NCBI GenBank assembly: GCA_021735445.1
Contig: JAIPHA010000008.1
Span: 1-54,772, forward strand
DNA from: Candidatus Omnitrophota bacterium
GTDB taxonomy: Bacteria; Omnitrophota; Gorgyraeia; Duberdicusellales; 4484-171
DNA: 54,772 nt
Reading direction: 5' to 3'
Positions 17,010 to 27,100 of this stretch are shown here, piece after piece. How positions within the stretch are numbered: position 1 is the first letter of the stretch; each line of letters opens with the position of its first letter. The notes under the pieces were generated by a model. That model worked only from the letters and a program-made list of their open reading frames with translations, searched no databases and was not told the DNA's origin. A program made the position numbers and the translations under genes.

Positions 17010-17165
17010 ATGAGAGAATTAATTGCATTAAAATGCACCAGTTGTAAGCGGAAGAATTATTATACGACAAAGAATAAAAGCCTCCATCCGGAGAAATTTT
17101 CTATAAAAAAATATTGTCGTTTTGAACGTAAGCATATTCTTCATAAAGAAGCAAAACCTAAATAG
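17010..17165 (+). CDS. rpmG: 50S ribosomal protein L33 (51 aa, not in ORF track)
   Basis: MRELIALKCTSCKRKNYYTTKNKSLHPEKFSIKKYCRFERKHILHKEAKPK; canonical position before tRNA-Trp/secE. Confidence 0.9.
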   Translation: MRELIALKCTSCKRKNYYTTKNKSLHPEKFSIKKYCRFERKHILHKEAKPK

Positions 17166-17203
17166 GATTTTTGATAACCTTATGCTCGTTGATAAATAAA
17201 AAT

Positions 17204-17277
17204 AGGCGAGTAGCTCAATTGGCTAGAGCACCGGTCTCCAAAACCGGGGGTTGTAGGTTCAACTCCTACCTCGCCTG
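17204..17277 (+). tRNA. tRNA-Trp (CCA)
   Basis: AGGCGAGTAGCTCAATTGGCTAGAGCACCGGTCTCCAAAACCGGGGGTTGTAGGTTCAACTCCTACCTCGCCTG; anticodon loop CTCCAAA; upstream of secE as in many bacteria. Confidence 0.95.
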
Positions 17278-17424
17278 TAGTTGTAGGTGGAGACAAAAAT
17301 AAATGTTCTTTACAAAAGAGGGTGGTAGAAAGAGAGTAAACGTTGGAACAAATAATTCAGTTTCAGCGAGCTTGTTAGCTCCGGCTTCGCCGGAGATTTG
17401 TTGCAACTCCTACCTCGCCTGTAG
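17260..17424 (+). repeat. 21-bp exact direct repeat of the tRNA-Trp 3' end flanking a 123-bp insert
   Basis: CAACTCCTACCTCGCCTGTAG at 17260-17280 and 17404-17424; insert holds the perfect hairpin CTCCGGC-TTC-GCCGGAG. Confidence 0.85.
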
Positions 17425-17433
17425 ATAGTAAAT

Positions 17434-17500
17434 GGTGAGTAGTTAATTGGTGAGTAATAATTGCTTACTCAGTACGCAATACGCAATACGCAGTACGAAA
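17434..17500 (+). repeat. GGTGAGTAGTTAATT and TACGCAATACGCA word repeats upstream of secE
   Basis: GGTGAGTAGTTAATTGGTGAGTAAT; TGAGTAA/TTACTCA 7-bp stem; GTACGCAATACGCAATACGCAGTACG tandem words. Confidence 0.6.
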
Positions 17501-17501
17501 T

Positions 17502-17696
17502 ATGATAAAAAAGATTAAAGGTATTCCCAAATTTTTTAAGCAGGTACGGGAAGAGATGAAAAAGGTTCATTGGTCTTCCCGGAGAGAAGTTGTTGCCGCC
17601 AGTTTGATAGTAATGGTTGTAGCCGGACTTTTAACAGTTTATATTTGGGGAGTTGATTTAGGTTTTTCTAAGTTAATTCAACTATTTTTAGGATAA
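17502..17696 (+). CDS. secE: Preprotein translocase subunit SecE
   Basis: FFKQVREEMKKVHWSSRREVVAASLIVMVVA; next to nusG. Confidence 0.93.
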   Translation: MIKKIKGIPKFFKQVREEMKKVHWSSRREVVAASLIVMVVAGLLTVYIWGVDLGFSKLIQLFLG

Positions 17697-17703
17697 TTTT
17701 AAA

Positions 17704-18231
17704 ATGCATAAATGGTATATTGTTCATACTTTAAGCGGAGCCGAAGAAAAGGCAAAGTGGAATTTAGAAGCAAAGATTAAAGCTCATAGTTACGGCGAAT
17801 TAATCGATGAGATCGTTATTCCTAAAGAGCAGGTAACTGAGGTTAAGTTTGGGAAGAAGAAGGTTCTGGAGAGAAAATTTTTTCCCGGATATATTTTAGT
17901 TCATATGGAGATGAATAAAGATACCTGGCTTTTTGTAAAGAATACACCCGGGATTACCACTTTTATCGGTCCGCGCAAGAAACCGTCGCCGATATCTCAA
18001 CAAGAGGTTGAACAGATTTTAAGTAAAGCTAAAGAGAGTGAGGCAAAACCGGCGCCTAAGGTTAGTTTTGAAAAAGGCGAGAGTGTCCGGGTTGGAGAAG
18101 GGCCTTTTGTAAACTTTACCGGAATAGTTGATGAAGTTTATCCCGGTAAAGGAAAATTAAAAGTGAGTGTGTCAATTTTCGGCAGGACAACGCCTGTTGA
18201 ACTGGAGTTCTGGCAGGTGGAGAAAATATAG
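17704..18231 (+). CDS. nusG: Transcription termination/antitermination factor NusG
   Basis: KWYIVHTLSGAEEKA, FPGYILVHMEM, NTPGITTFIG, KGESVRVGEGPFVNFTGIVDEV. Confidence 0.97.
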   Translation: MHKWYIVHTLSGAEEKAKWNLEAKIKAHSYGELIDEIVIPKEQVTEVKFGKKKVLERKFFPGYILVHMEMNKDTWLFVKNTPGITTFIGPRKKPSPISQQEVEQILSKAKESEAKPAPKVSFEKGESVRVGEGPFVNFTGIVDEVYPGKGKLKVSVSIFGRTTPVELEFWQVEKI

Positions 18232-18237
18232 ATAAGA

Positions 18238-18334
18238 CTATCTACGAATGTACGAATTACATACGAATTTACGAATGAATAAAAAACAAAGGAAAGAATT
18301 CGTATATTCGTAAAGATTTGTAAATTCGTTGATA
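18238..18334. repeat. TACGAAT-family inverted repeat, copy 1 (nusG-rplK gap)
   Basis: TATCTACGAATGTACGAATTACATACGAATTTACGAAT versus reverse complement of right arm TATCAACGAATTTACAAATCTTTACGAATATACGAAT. Confidence 0.8.
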
Positions 18335-18350
18335 AAAAAGAGGATATGAC

Positions 18351-18794
18351 ATGGCAAAAAAGAAAAAGAAGAAGCAACCCGTAGGCCAGATTAAATTACA
18401 GATTCCAGCCGGAAGCGCTAACCCCGCACCGCCGGTAGGCCCAGCTTTAGGCCAACATGGCGTAAATATCATGGAATTTTGTAAATCTTTTAATGAAGCC
18501 ACCAAACAGAAAGAAGGAATAATAGTCCCGGTTATAATTAATGTATATAAAGACAGAAGCTTTGATTTTATAGTTAAGAGCCCGCCGGTTGCTTTTTTGC
18601 TAAAAAGAGCGGCAAACTTAGCAAAAGCTTCTCCAGAAGCCGGAAAACAGATTATTGGCGAAGTAAAAAAATCGGCAGTAGAAGAAATCGCTAAAGAAAA
18701 GATGGATGATCTAAACACAACCGACTTGGAGCAAGCCGTAAAAATAATCGAAGGAACCGCGCGAAGCTGCGGAATTAAGGTTGTTGGAGGGTAA
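18351..18794 (+). CDS. rplK: 50S ribosomal protein L11
   Basis: [34 protein letters not shown]. Confidence 0.97.
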   Translation: MAKKKKKKQPVGQIKLQIPAGSANPAPPVGPALGQHGVNIMEFCKSFNEATKQKEGIIVPVIINVYKDRSFDFIVKSPPVAFLLKRAANLAKASPEAGKQIIGEVKKSAVEEIAKEKMDDLNTTDLEQAVKIIEGTARSCGIKVVGG

Positions 18795-18795
18795 A

Positions 18796-19476
18796 ATGCA
18801 GAGAGGCAAGAACTATAAAAAAAGATTAGAGTTAGTAAATAAAGAAAAAGCTTATTCAATTGAAGAAGCTGTAGATGTTTTAAAATCATATCCTCAGGCA
18901 GGTTTTGATGAAACGGTTGAAGCCGGAGGTAAATTAGGGGTTGACCCTAAGAGTTCAGAGCAGATGATAAGAGGAGCGGTTGTATTGCCTAACGGTACCG
19001 GCAAAGAAAATAAAGTTTTAGTATTCTGCGGCCCGGATAAAGAACCCGCGGCTAAAGAAGCCGGAGCTGATTATATAGGTAATGATGAAATTATAGAAAA
19101 AATATCCAAACAAGGATGGACTGATTTTGATTCCTGTATAGCCACGCCGGCCATGATGAAGGCGGTGAGTAAGTTAGGAAGATTTCTCGGGCCGAGAGGT
19201 TTAATGCCCTCTCCTAAGACCGGTACGGTTACCGAAAATATTTCTCAGGCTGTTAAGGAGGCTAAACGTGGTAAGGTTAATTTTCGTGTAGATAAAGTCG
19301 GTTGCATCCATGCCGGTTTAGGAAAAATTTCATTTAAAAAAGAGGAAATAGTCGATAATATAAATACTTTTATCTCAGCCGTGAATTCCGGATGCCCCCA
19401 AAGCTTAAAAGGAAAGCTTATCAGGACTTTTTATTTATCCACCACCATGGGGCCATCGGTAAAGATTAACTTGTGA
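18796..19476 (+). CDS. rplA: 50S ribosomal protein L1
   Basis: [38 protein letters not shown] 18796 preferred over the track's upstream start. Confidence 0.97.
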   Translation: MQRGKNYKKRLELVNKEKAYSIEEAVDVLKSYPQAGFDETVEAGGKLGVDPKSSEQMIRGAVVLPNGTGKENKVLVFCGPDKEPAAKEAGADYIGNDEIIEKISKQGWTDFDSCIATPAMMKAVSKLGRFLGPRGLMPSPKTGTVTENISQAVKEAKRGKVNFRVDKVGCIHAGLGKISFKKEEIVDNINTFISAVNSGCPQSLKGKLIRTFYLSTTMGPSVKINL

Positions 19477-19494
19477 GGAGATCTTGAATAAAAT

Positions 19495-20244
19495 ATGAAA
19501 GCAATGAAAGCAAAAACAATCGGGTTATCCATAAGAGAAAATATTATTAAAAAGGTTCAGGAGAGGGTAAGCAGTTCTTCTGTCTACTTTTTCGTTGGCT
19601 TTAGCAATGTTAAATCTTCTTCACTCAGCCAGCTTAGGAATCAGTTAAGATTAGTGGATAGTTATGTTTTTGTTGCGAAAAATTCATTGATTAACAAGGC
19701 ATTAGAAGGCCTTGATTTAGAAAAATTAGAAGATTACCTTCAAGGCGAAACCGGGATTATTTCTGTATATAATGAAGATATTGTAAAGCCTTGTAAGGCT
19801 ATTGTTGATTTTGCCAAAGAGAATGAGGCTTTTGCCATAAAGGGCGGAATTATCGAGGGCAGAAAGATAAATAAGGAAGAATTAGAATCATTGGCTAAGC
19901 TGCCCGGCAGAGAAATATTATTGGGTCAGGCTGTTTCAGGATTAGCTGCGCCTTTAACCGGTTTTCTTGCCTGTTTAAATCAGATAATCTTAAAGTTTGT
20001 CTGGGTGGCCGAAGAGATTAAAAAAGTCCAAAGTCAGGATAAGAAAACAGAGAAAAAAGTAGAGAATCAAGAAGAAAAGAAAGAAGAAGAAGGTAGAGAG
20101 AGTAAAGAATCCAAAGAAGAAAAAGGAAAGCCGGAGCAGAAACAAGAAGAAAAGAAAGAATCAGAAGATAAAGAAGATAAAGCTAAAACAGAACAAGGCA
20201 AAGAAGAGAAAGAAAACGACGATAATAAATCTAAAGAAAAGTAA
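19495..20244 (+). CDS. rplJ: 50S ribosomal protein L10 with long charged C-terminal extension
   Basis: L10 core (aa 1-~176, YFFVGFSNVKSSSLSQLRNQLR, AKNSLINKAL) followed by ~73 aa of K/E-rich sequence; between rplA and rplL. Confidence 0.93.
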   Translation: MKAMKAKTIGLSIRENIIKKVQERVSSSSVYFFVGFSNVKSSSLSQLRNQLRLVDSYVFVAKNSLINKALEGLDLEKLEDYLQGETGIISVYNEDIVKPCKAIVDFAKENEAFAIKGGIIEGRKINKEELESLAKLPGREILLGQAVSGLAAPLTGFLACLNQIILKFVWVAEEIKKVQSQDKKTEKKVENQEEKKEEEGRESKESKEEKGKPEQKQEEKKESEDKEDKAKTEQGKEEKENDDNKSKEK

Positions 20245-20256
20245 GGAGGGGTTACG

Positions 20257-20634
20257 ATGTCTAAAGTAGATGATGTTTTAAAAATGGTTGAAGAGTTAAC
20301 GGTTTTAGAATTGTCAGAGCTGGTCAAGGCCTGTGAAGAAAAGTTTGACGTAAAAGCAAGCGCTCCTGTAGCTGCTGCTGCTATGCCTGCTGCTTCCGGC
20401 GGAGGTGAAGCCGAAGAAGAGCAGACAGAGTTTACAGTTAACCTTACCGAAGTTGGTTCTAATAAAATAGCCGTGATTAAAGAGATAAGGGCTATTACAG
20501 ATTTAGGCCTTAAAGAAGCAAAAGGGCTAGTAGACTCTGCGCCAGCTGCGGTAAAAGAAGATCTTCCTAAAGAAGAGGCAGAAAGCATAAAGAAAAAGCT
20601 TGAAGAAGCCGGAGCAAAAGTAGAACTCAAATAA
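20257..20634 (+). CDS. rplL: 50S ribosomal protein L7/L12
   Basis: [68 protein letters not shown]. Confidence 0.97.
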   Translation: MSKVDDVLKMVEELTVLELSELVKACEEKFDVKASAPVAAAAMPAASGGGEAEEEQTEFTVNLTEVGSNKIAVIKEIRAITDLGLKEAKGLVDSAPAAVKEDLPKEEAESIKKKLEEAGAKVELK

Positions 20635-20644
20635 TGAAAGTTCA

Positions 20645-20701
20645 ATGTCATATGTCATAAGTCACAAGTTAACATGTGACATGTGACATATAACTTGTGA
20701 C
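20645..20701. repeat. GTCACATG/TGTCATA word hairpin between rplL and rpoB
   Basis: Perfect 11-bp stem GTCACAAGTTA (20661-20671)/TAACTTGTGAC (20691-20701), with ATGTCATATGTCATA and ATGTGACATGTGACATA words. Confidence 0.75.
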
Positions 20702-20734
20702 CTTAACAAGATTAACCAATAAAAGAGGAGATTC

Positions 20735-23700
20735 ATGGTAAAGAAGAGTAAGAAAGTTTCTTTTGCGAAAATAAAAAACAGCCCTCCCATGGCTAATTTG
20801 CTCAATCATCAGCTACGCTCCTATAAAGAATTTTTGCAAATAAATGTTTTACCTGAAAAACGAAAAAAAACCGGCTTACAAGAGATATTGCAAGAAGTTT
20901 TTCCGATGGAAAGCCCGGATAAGCAGTGTAAGTTGGAATTTGTTTCCTATAATTTAGGCAGGCCCCGCTATACAATCGAAGAGTGTAAAAGAAGGTCTCA
21001 AACATATTCTTCTTCTTTGAGAGTGCGCTTACGCCTGGTTGGCCTTTCTTCCGATATCCGCGAACAAGAGATTTACTTGGGTGAAATTCCTTTAATGACG
21101 CCTACCGCTTCCTTTATTATAAACGGAGACGAGAGGGCGATAATCAGCCAGCTGCAAAGGTCACCGGGAATATTTTTTGAGGAACAGTTGCATACTGCAG
21201 GCAAACGTATCTATTTTGCCCGGATGATTCCTTATCGCGGTTACTGGCTGGAGTTCCGGGCTGATGTGGCCGATACCATAACTGCTGTCGTAGACAGAAG
21301 AAAAACTTTTCCCGTAACTCAAATTTTACGAATAATGGGTTTATCGACCAGCGATGAAATATATAAACATTTTTCCGATAAGCCTTATCCGGAAATAGTA
21401 AATACTGTTAAAAAAGACTTAACCACCAATACCGAAGAAGCTTACCTGGAATTTTATAAAAAAATAAGGCCGACAGAACCGGTAGCCTTAGAAGTGGCTA
21501 AAGAAGTGTTTAACCGGATGTTTCTTGACCCGCGCCGATATGATTTAGGCCGGGTAGGTAGATTTCTTATTAATAAAAAGTTAGGCACCAACAGCCGTTT
21601 GTCTAAGAGAACCCTTGATTTAGAAACGATGGTTGCCGCGATTAAGCATCTTTTAGAGGTAAAGGCCGGGAAAAAAGATACCGATGATATAGATCATCTT
21701 TCTAACCGGAGGGTCAAGTTAATCGGCGAACTTCTCCAGCACCAGATAAGAATAGGCCTTTTGCGGGTTGAAAGGACATTTACCGAAAGGTACTCTTTGG
21801 TATCTTCGGGAGATTTTTCTATTCAGCATCTTATCAATTCAAAAGCATTTTCCAGTCAAATTAAAGATTTTTTTGCCCGTTCGCCTCTTTCTCAATTTAT
21901 GGACCAGACAAATCCAATAGCGGAGATGACCCATAAAAGAAGATTGTCAGCTATGGGGCCGGGAGGCCTTTCGCGGGAAAGGGCTGGGTTTGAAGTAAGA
22001 GATGTTCACCCCACTCATTACGGCCGGATTTGCCCGATTGAAACACCGGAAGGGGCAAATATCGGATTGCTTACCTCTTTAACCACTTATGCCAAAATTG
22101 ATCCGATGGGTTTTCTTACCACTCCTTATCGGCCGGTTAAAGACGGTAAGATAGAAAATAAACTTGAATATCTTTCCAGTGATTTGGAAGAAAATAAAAT
22201 GATTGGACAAATTACCTCAAATGTAGATTCTCAAGGTAAAATCTTAGATTCAGAAATATATGCCCGTTACCAGGGCAATTTTCCCAAAGTTTCTCCGAAA
22301 AAGCTCGAATATATTGATGTTTCAGCTCAACAAATTATGTCTGTTTCATCGTCTTTGATTCCTTTTTTAGAACATGACGATGCTAACCGGGCTTTGATGG
22401 GGTCTAATATGCAGAGGCAAGCAGTTCCATTGCTTTTTCCGGAAGCTCCCCTGGCTGGAACCGGCTTGGAAGAAAAGGTTGCAAAAGACAGCGGAGCGGC
22501 CTTGATCACCGAAGAAGCCGGCCAGGTTACGGCAGTAGACAGTTCTTCGATAAAGGTAGACAATTATGTATATAAATTGAAAAAATTTTATCGAACCAAC
22601 GCTAATACTTGTATAAATCAGACTCCTTTAGTTAAGAAGGGGCAAAAACTTAAAAAAGGAGATATTATAGCCGACGGGGTGGCAACTAAAGAAGGAGACA
22701 TCTCTCTGGGGACTAATCTTTTAGTTGGTTTTATGCCCTGGCGAGGTTATAACTTTGAGGACGCGATAGTTATAAGCGAAAGATTAGTAAAAGATGATAC
22801 GCTTACCTCTATTCATATTGAAAAGTTTGAAGTCGAAGCCAGAGAAACCAGGCTGGGGAATGAGGACGTTACCCGTGATATCCCCAACGTTGGTGAAGAA
22901 GCTTTAAGCGATTTAGATTCCGAAGGAGTGATAAGAGTCGGCGCTGAAGTGGCTTCCGATGATATTTTAGTCGGTAGGGTTACTCCCAAAACCGAAAAAG
23001 AGCTTTCGCCTGAGGAAAGATTATTGAGGGCTATTTTCGGCGAAAAAGCCGCTGATGTTAAAGATAGTTCTTTGAGAGTCCCGCCGGGAATTAAAGGCGT
23101 GGTAATTAATGTGGAAGTTTTTCAAAGAAAAGAAAGGGGCAGGCGTTCTAAAAAAGAAAAGAGCCGCGAATTTCAAAGAACTAAAGAAATTGAGCAATAC
23201 TATGAAGAGGAAAGGGAGATATTAGAGAAAGAAAAGCTAAAAAGGTTAAGCACTATTTTGGGAATACCGGAAGGTAAGATAAAGCCCCTTCATTGGCAGG
23301 AGAACGAAGAAGCCAACACAGTGGTTAATTTGTATGACCAAAGATATGATGAGTTAATGATGGAGAAAGACCTAGAGCTTTCAAAGGTGAGAAAAGGAGA
23401 TGAATTGCCAGCCGGTGTATTAAAAAGGATAGTGGTTTTTGTGGCAATAAAACGAAAGATCTCAGCCGGCGATAAGTTATCGGGGCGCCATGGCAACAAA
23501 GGGGTCATTTCAAAGATTTTACCGGAAGAAGATATGCCCTATTTAGAAGATGGTACGCCTATGGATATTTTGCTTAATCCTTTAGGGGTACCTTCGCGAA
23601 TGAATGTAGGCCAGTTGCTTGAGATGCATCTTGGCTGGGCGGCAAAAAAATTGAACATTCGGGTGGAAACGCCTGTTTTTGACGGAGCTACTCCCGAGAA

Positions 23701-24154
23701 TATAAAAGAGTTGTTCAGACAGGCAAATTTGCCTGAAGACGGCAAAGTCGTTTTGTATGACGGCCATACCGGTAAACGGTTTGCTCAGAAGGTCGGAGTA
23801 GGTTATATGTATATTATGAAATTGATTCATATGGTTGATGAAAAAATTCATGCCAGAGCGATTGGGCCTTATTCTTTGATTACTCAGCAGCCTCTGGGCG
23901 GAAAAGCCCAATTTGGCGGACAGCGTTTCGGTGAAATGGAGGTCTGGGCTCTTGAAGCATACGGAGCCGCTTTTACCTTGCAGGAGATGCTTACCGTAAA
24001 AAGCGATGACGTAGAAGGCAGGACGCGAATTTATGAAGCAATAGTTAGAGGCGAGCAAAAGTTTCAGCCGTCAGTTCCGGAATCTTTTAATGTTTTAGTT
24101 AAGGAGCTTCAGGGGCTGTGTTTAAATATTAAAGCAGAAAAGGAGAAAAGATGA
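20735..24154 (+). CDS. rpoB: DNA-directed RNA polymerase subunit beta
   Basis: LSQFMDQTNPIAEMTHKRRLSAMGPGGLSRERAGFEVRDVHPTHYGRICPIETPEG and C-terminal GGQRFGEMEVWALEAYGAA. Confidence 0.99.
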   Translation: MVKKSKKVSFAKIKNSPPMANLLNHQLRSYKEFLQINVLPEKRKKTGLQEILQEVFPMESPDKQCKLEFVSYNLGRPRYTIEECKRRSQTYSSSLRVRLRLVGLSSDIREQEIYLGEIPLMTPTASFIINGDERAIISQLQRSPGIFFEEQLHTAGKRIYFARMIPYRGYWLEFRADVADTITAVVDRRKTFPVTQILRIMGLSTSDEIYKHFSDKPYPEIVNTVKKDLTTNTEEAYLEFYKKIRPTEPVALEVAKEVFNRMFLDPRRYDLGRVGRFLINKKLGTNSRLSKRTLDLETMVAAIKHLLEVKAGKKDTDDIDHLSNRRVKLIGELLQHQIRIGLLRVERTFTERYSLVSSGDFSIQHLINSKAFSSQIKDFFARSPLSQFMDQTNPIAEMTHKRRLSAMGPGGLSRERAGFEVRDVHPTHYGRICPIETPEGANIGLLTSLTTYAKIDPMGFLTTPYRPVKDGKIENKLEYLSSDLEENKMIGQITSNVDSQGKILDSEIYARYQGNFPKVSPKKLEYIDVSAQQIMSVSSSLIPFLEHDDANRALMGSNMQRQAVPLLFPEAPLAGTGLEEKVAKDSGAALITEEAGQVTAVDSSSIKVDNYVYKLKKFYRTNANTCINQTPLVKKGQKLKKGDIIADGVATKEGDISLGTNLLVGFMPWRGYNFEDAIVISERLVKDDTLTSIHIEKFEVEARETRLGNEDVTRDIPNVGEEALSDLDSEGVIRVGAEVASDDILVGRVTPKTEKELSPEERLLRAIFGEKAADVKDSSLRVPPGIKGVVINVEVFQRKERGRRSKKEKSREFQRTKEIEQYYEEEREILEKEKLKRLSTILGIPEGKIKPLHWQENEEANTVVNLYDQRYDELMMEKDLELSKVRKGDELPAGVLKRIVVFVAIKRKISAGDKLSGRHGNKGVISKILPEEDMPYLEDGTPMDILLNPLGVPSRMNVGQLLEMHLGWAAKKLNIRVETPVFDGATPENIKELFRQANLPEDGKVVLYDGHTGKRFAQKVGVGYMYIMKLIHMVDEKIHARAIGPYSLITQQPLGGKAQFGGQRFGEMEVWALEAYGAAFTLQEMLTVKSDDVEGRTRIYEAIVRGEQKFQPSVPESFNVLVKELQGLCLNIKAEKEKR

Positions 24155-27100
24155 TTGAGGATGTAGGTTTTTTTGACCGGATAACTATTAAATTAGCTTC
24201 GAATGAAGTTATGAAGAGTTGGTCTTCAGGTGAAATTAAAAAAGCCGAGACCCTTAACTATCGGACTCTTAAGCCGGAGAAAGACGGCCTTTTTTGCGAA
24301 AGGATATTCGGGCCGGCTAAAGATTGGGAGTGCCATTGCGGTAAATTAAAAGGAATAAAGTTTAAAGGGACCAAATGCAACCGTTGCGGAGTTGAAGTCC
24401 TTCATTCGTCGGTGCGCCGGCAGAGAATGGGGCATATTGGTTTAGCTACGCCGGTTACACATATCTGGTTTTTTAAGGTATTGCCTTCCCGTTTAGGCGC
24501 CATATTGGATTTAAGCATAAAACAATTAGAAAAAGTTATCTATTACGAAGAATATGTGGTAGTTGAACCCGGGTCTTCGAAATTAAAAGAAAATCAACTT
24601 ATCAGCCAGGAAGAGTATTTTGAAATTAAAGATAATTTCGGCCCGGAAGTAAAGATAATGATTGGGGCCGAAGCCGTCAGAGAAATTCTTAAAAAATTAG
24701 ATTTAGCTAAGGTTAGCAGAAATATTAGGAAAAAACTGGAAAAAAGCAAAAAGGCCGCCAATAAAAGGCTTTTAAAAAGGCTTAAAATCGTAGAAGATTT
24801 ACGCCGTTCCGGGAATAAACCGGAATGGATGGTGTTGAATGTTCTCCCGGTTATTCCTCCTGATTTACGCCCGTTAGTCCCGCTTGAAGGAGGTAGATTT
24901 GCTTCGTCTGATTTAAATGACCTTTACCGGAGGGTTATCAATAGAAATAATCGGCTTAAAAAATTAATTTCTTTAGGCGCTCCTGAAATAATTATTCGCA
25001 ATGAAAAGAGAATGCTCCAGGAAGCAGTTGATGCGGTTTTAGAAAACGGCCGGCACGGCAGGCCGGTTATGGGGCCTCAGAACCGGCCGCTCAAAAGCCT
25101 TTCTGATATGCTCAAAGGCAAACAAGGGCGTTTTCGGCAAAATTTATTGGGAAAACGCGTGGATTATTCGGGAAGAAGTGTTATCGTGGTTGGGCCGGAG
25201 CTAAAACTCCATCAGTGCGGTTTGCCTAAAGAAATGGCTCTTGAATTAGTCGAGCCGTTTATCATTAAGAAATTACGGGAAAAAGGATTTGTCCATACTA
25301 TCAGAGGAGCGCGGAGAATGGTTGAGCGAGCCCGGATTGAAGTTTGGGATATCCTAGAAGATGTGATTAAGGGGCATCCTGTTCTATTAAACCGGGCGCC
25401 TACTTTGCATCGTTTGGGGATTCAGGCTTTTTATCCGGTATTAGTTGAAGGGAAAGCAATTAAGCTCCATCCTTTGGTTTGCGCGCCTTTTAATGCCGAC
25501 TTTGATGGCGATCAGATGGCTACCCACCTACCGCTGTCCCTAGAGGCTCAGGCTGAGGCGAAGTTGTTGATGTTGTCTGTCCATAATATCTTTTCTCCTT
25601 CTGACTCCCGTCCGGTTATCGTGCCTTCCCAGGATATGGTTATTGGTTGCCGGTATTTAACTACCGAAGAAGAGGGGCGCAAGGGTGAAGGGATAACTTT
25701 TGCCAATTCTGATGAGGTAGTAACCGCTTACCAGGATGAAGAAGTGGAGCTTTCTACCAAAATTAAGTTTTTTCTAAAAAGAGACGGTAAGAGTAGCTTT
25801 GTCGATACGACCGTAGGCAGAGTAATATTTAACCGGGTTTTGCCGAAAGATTTTAGGTTTGTTAATGAACTTTTAAGCAAGAAAAAAATATCTAAAATCA
25901 TCGATGATTGTTATGACCAATTCGGCCATAATGCGGTTATTGAACTTCTGGATAAAATTAAGGATTTAGGTTTTGAATATGCAACCTTAGGGGGGATAAG
26001 TATATCCAATAACGACTTAGAGATCCCCAAACAAAAGTATGAATCTATCGAAGAAGCCAATAAAGAGTTGTCTAAGGTTGACAGCCAGTATAAAAGAGGT
26101 ATTATCACTCAACGTGAACGCCATAATAAAATTATTGATATTTGGACCCGGACCACAGATAAGGTTACGGATTTAGTGTTTAATAATATGAGCAAAACCA
26201 ATCCTGTTTTTATGATGGCTGATTCCGGAGCGCGGGGTTCGAAGCTGCAGGTAAGGCAGCTAGCCGGAATGCGCGGCCTAATGGCAAAGCCATCTGGTGA
26301 GATTATCGAAATTCCGATAACTTCAAATTTTAAAGAAGGGTTGTCTGCTTTAGAATATTTTATTTCTACTCACGGAGCGAGAAAAGGTTTAGCTGATACA
26401 GCTTTAAAGACAGCTGATGCCGGTTACCTTACCCGGCGTTTAGTTGATGTTGCTCAAGAGGTGATAATAGTTGAGCCGGATTGTAAGACGGTAAACGGGA
26501 TTACAGTTGCTGAAATTGTCGAAGGAGAAGAGGTGGTTGTAACCTTAAAAGAGCGGATTGTGGGAAGAGTTGCCGTTGATAATATTGTTGATATTGTAAC
26601 CGATGAGGTTATTGTGAAGGCCGGCGAGGAAATTAGCGAAGGCAATGCAGATAAGATCGATAAGTTGAGCCTTGAAAAAATAAGAATAAGAAGCGTGCTT
26701 ACCTGTGAATCCGAAAGAGGAGTATGCGCTAAGTGCTACGGGAGAAATTTGGCAACGCGAAGATTGGTTGAGGTGGGAGAAGCCGTAGGAGTTATCGCAG
26801 CCCAATCAATTGGAGAGCCGGGCACCCAGCTTACCATGAGGACTTTCCATATTGGCGGCACAGCTTCCCGGGTTGCCGAGCGGGCATTTGTTAAAGCGAG
26901 AAATAAAGGTATAGTCAGGTTTCATAACCTTAGAGTGGTTGAAAAAGGAAATCAATTTGTTGTTTTAAACCGGAACGGTATGATCAGCATCAACGATTCT
27001 CAGGGAATTGAACTACAAAGAAACCCGGTTCCTCACGGGGCTTTTATAATGGTCGCCGAAGGCAAGGAGGTCGCAAAAGGGAAAACTTTTGTAAAATGGG

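Noticed and set aside
17277-17500. Tandem direct repeats considered as a CRISPR array
   Set aside because: Only two 21-bp copies with one 123-bp interval, and the repeat is the tRNA-Trp 3' end; the ACGCAA words are contiguous without spacers.
18269-18889. 206-aa minus-strand ORF opposite rplK
   Set aside because: Shadow ORF antisense to a confidently identified L11 gene; low-complexity hydrophobic translation with no recognisable domain.
19476-19504. Autoregulatory L10(L12) leader RNA upstream of rplJ
   Set aside because: The rplA-rplJ gap is only ~18-27 bp, too short for a canonical L10 leader structure.
20067-20651. 194-aa minus-strand Ser/Phe-rich ORF
   Set aside because: Antisense translation of the rplJ polypurine tail and rplL; composition is explained by the plus-strand K/E codons.
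21820-22050. Possible rifampicin-resistance substitutions in RpoB
   Set aside because: The cluster LSQFMDQTNPIAEMTHKRRLSAMGPGGLSRERAGFE keeps the usual sensitive-type residues at the classic positions, so nothing is notable.
23582-24058. 158-aa minus-strand ORF inside rpoB
   Set aside because: Antisense shadow; no domain signal.
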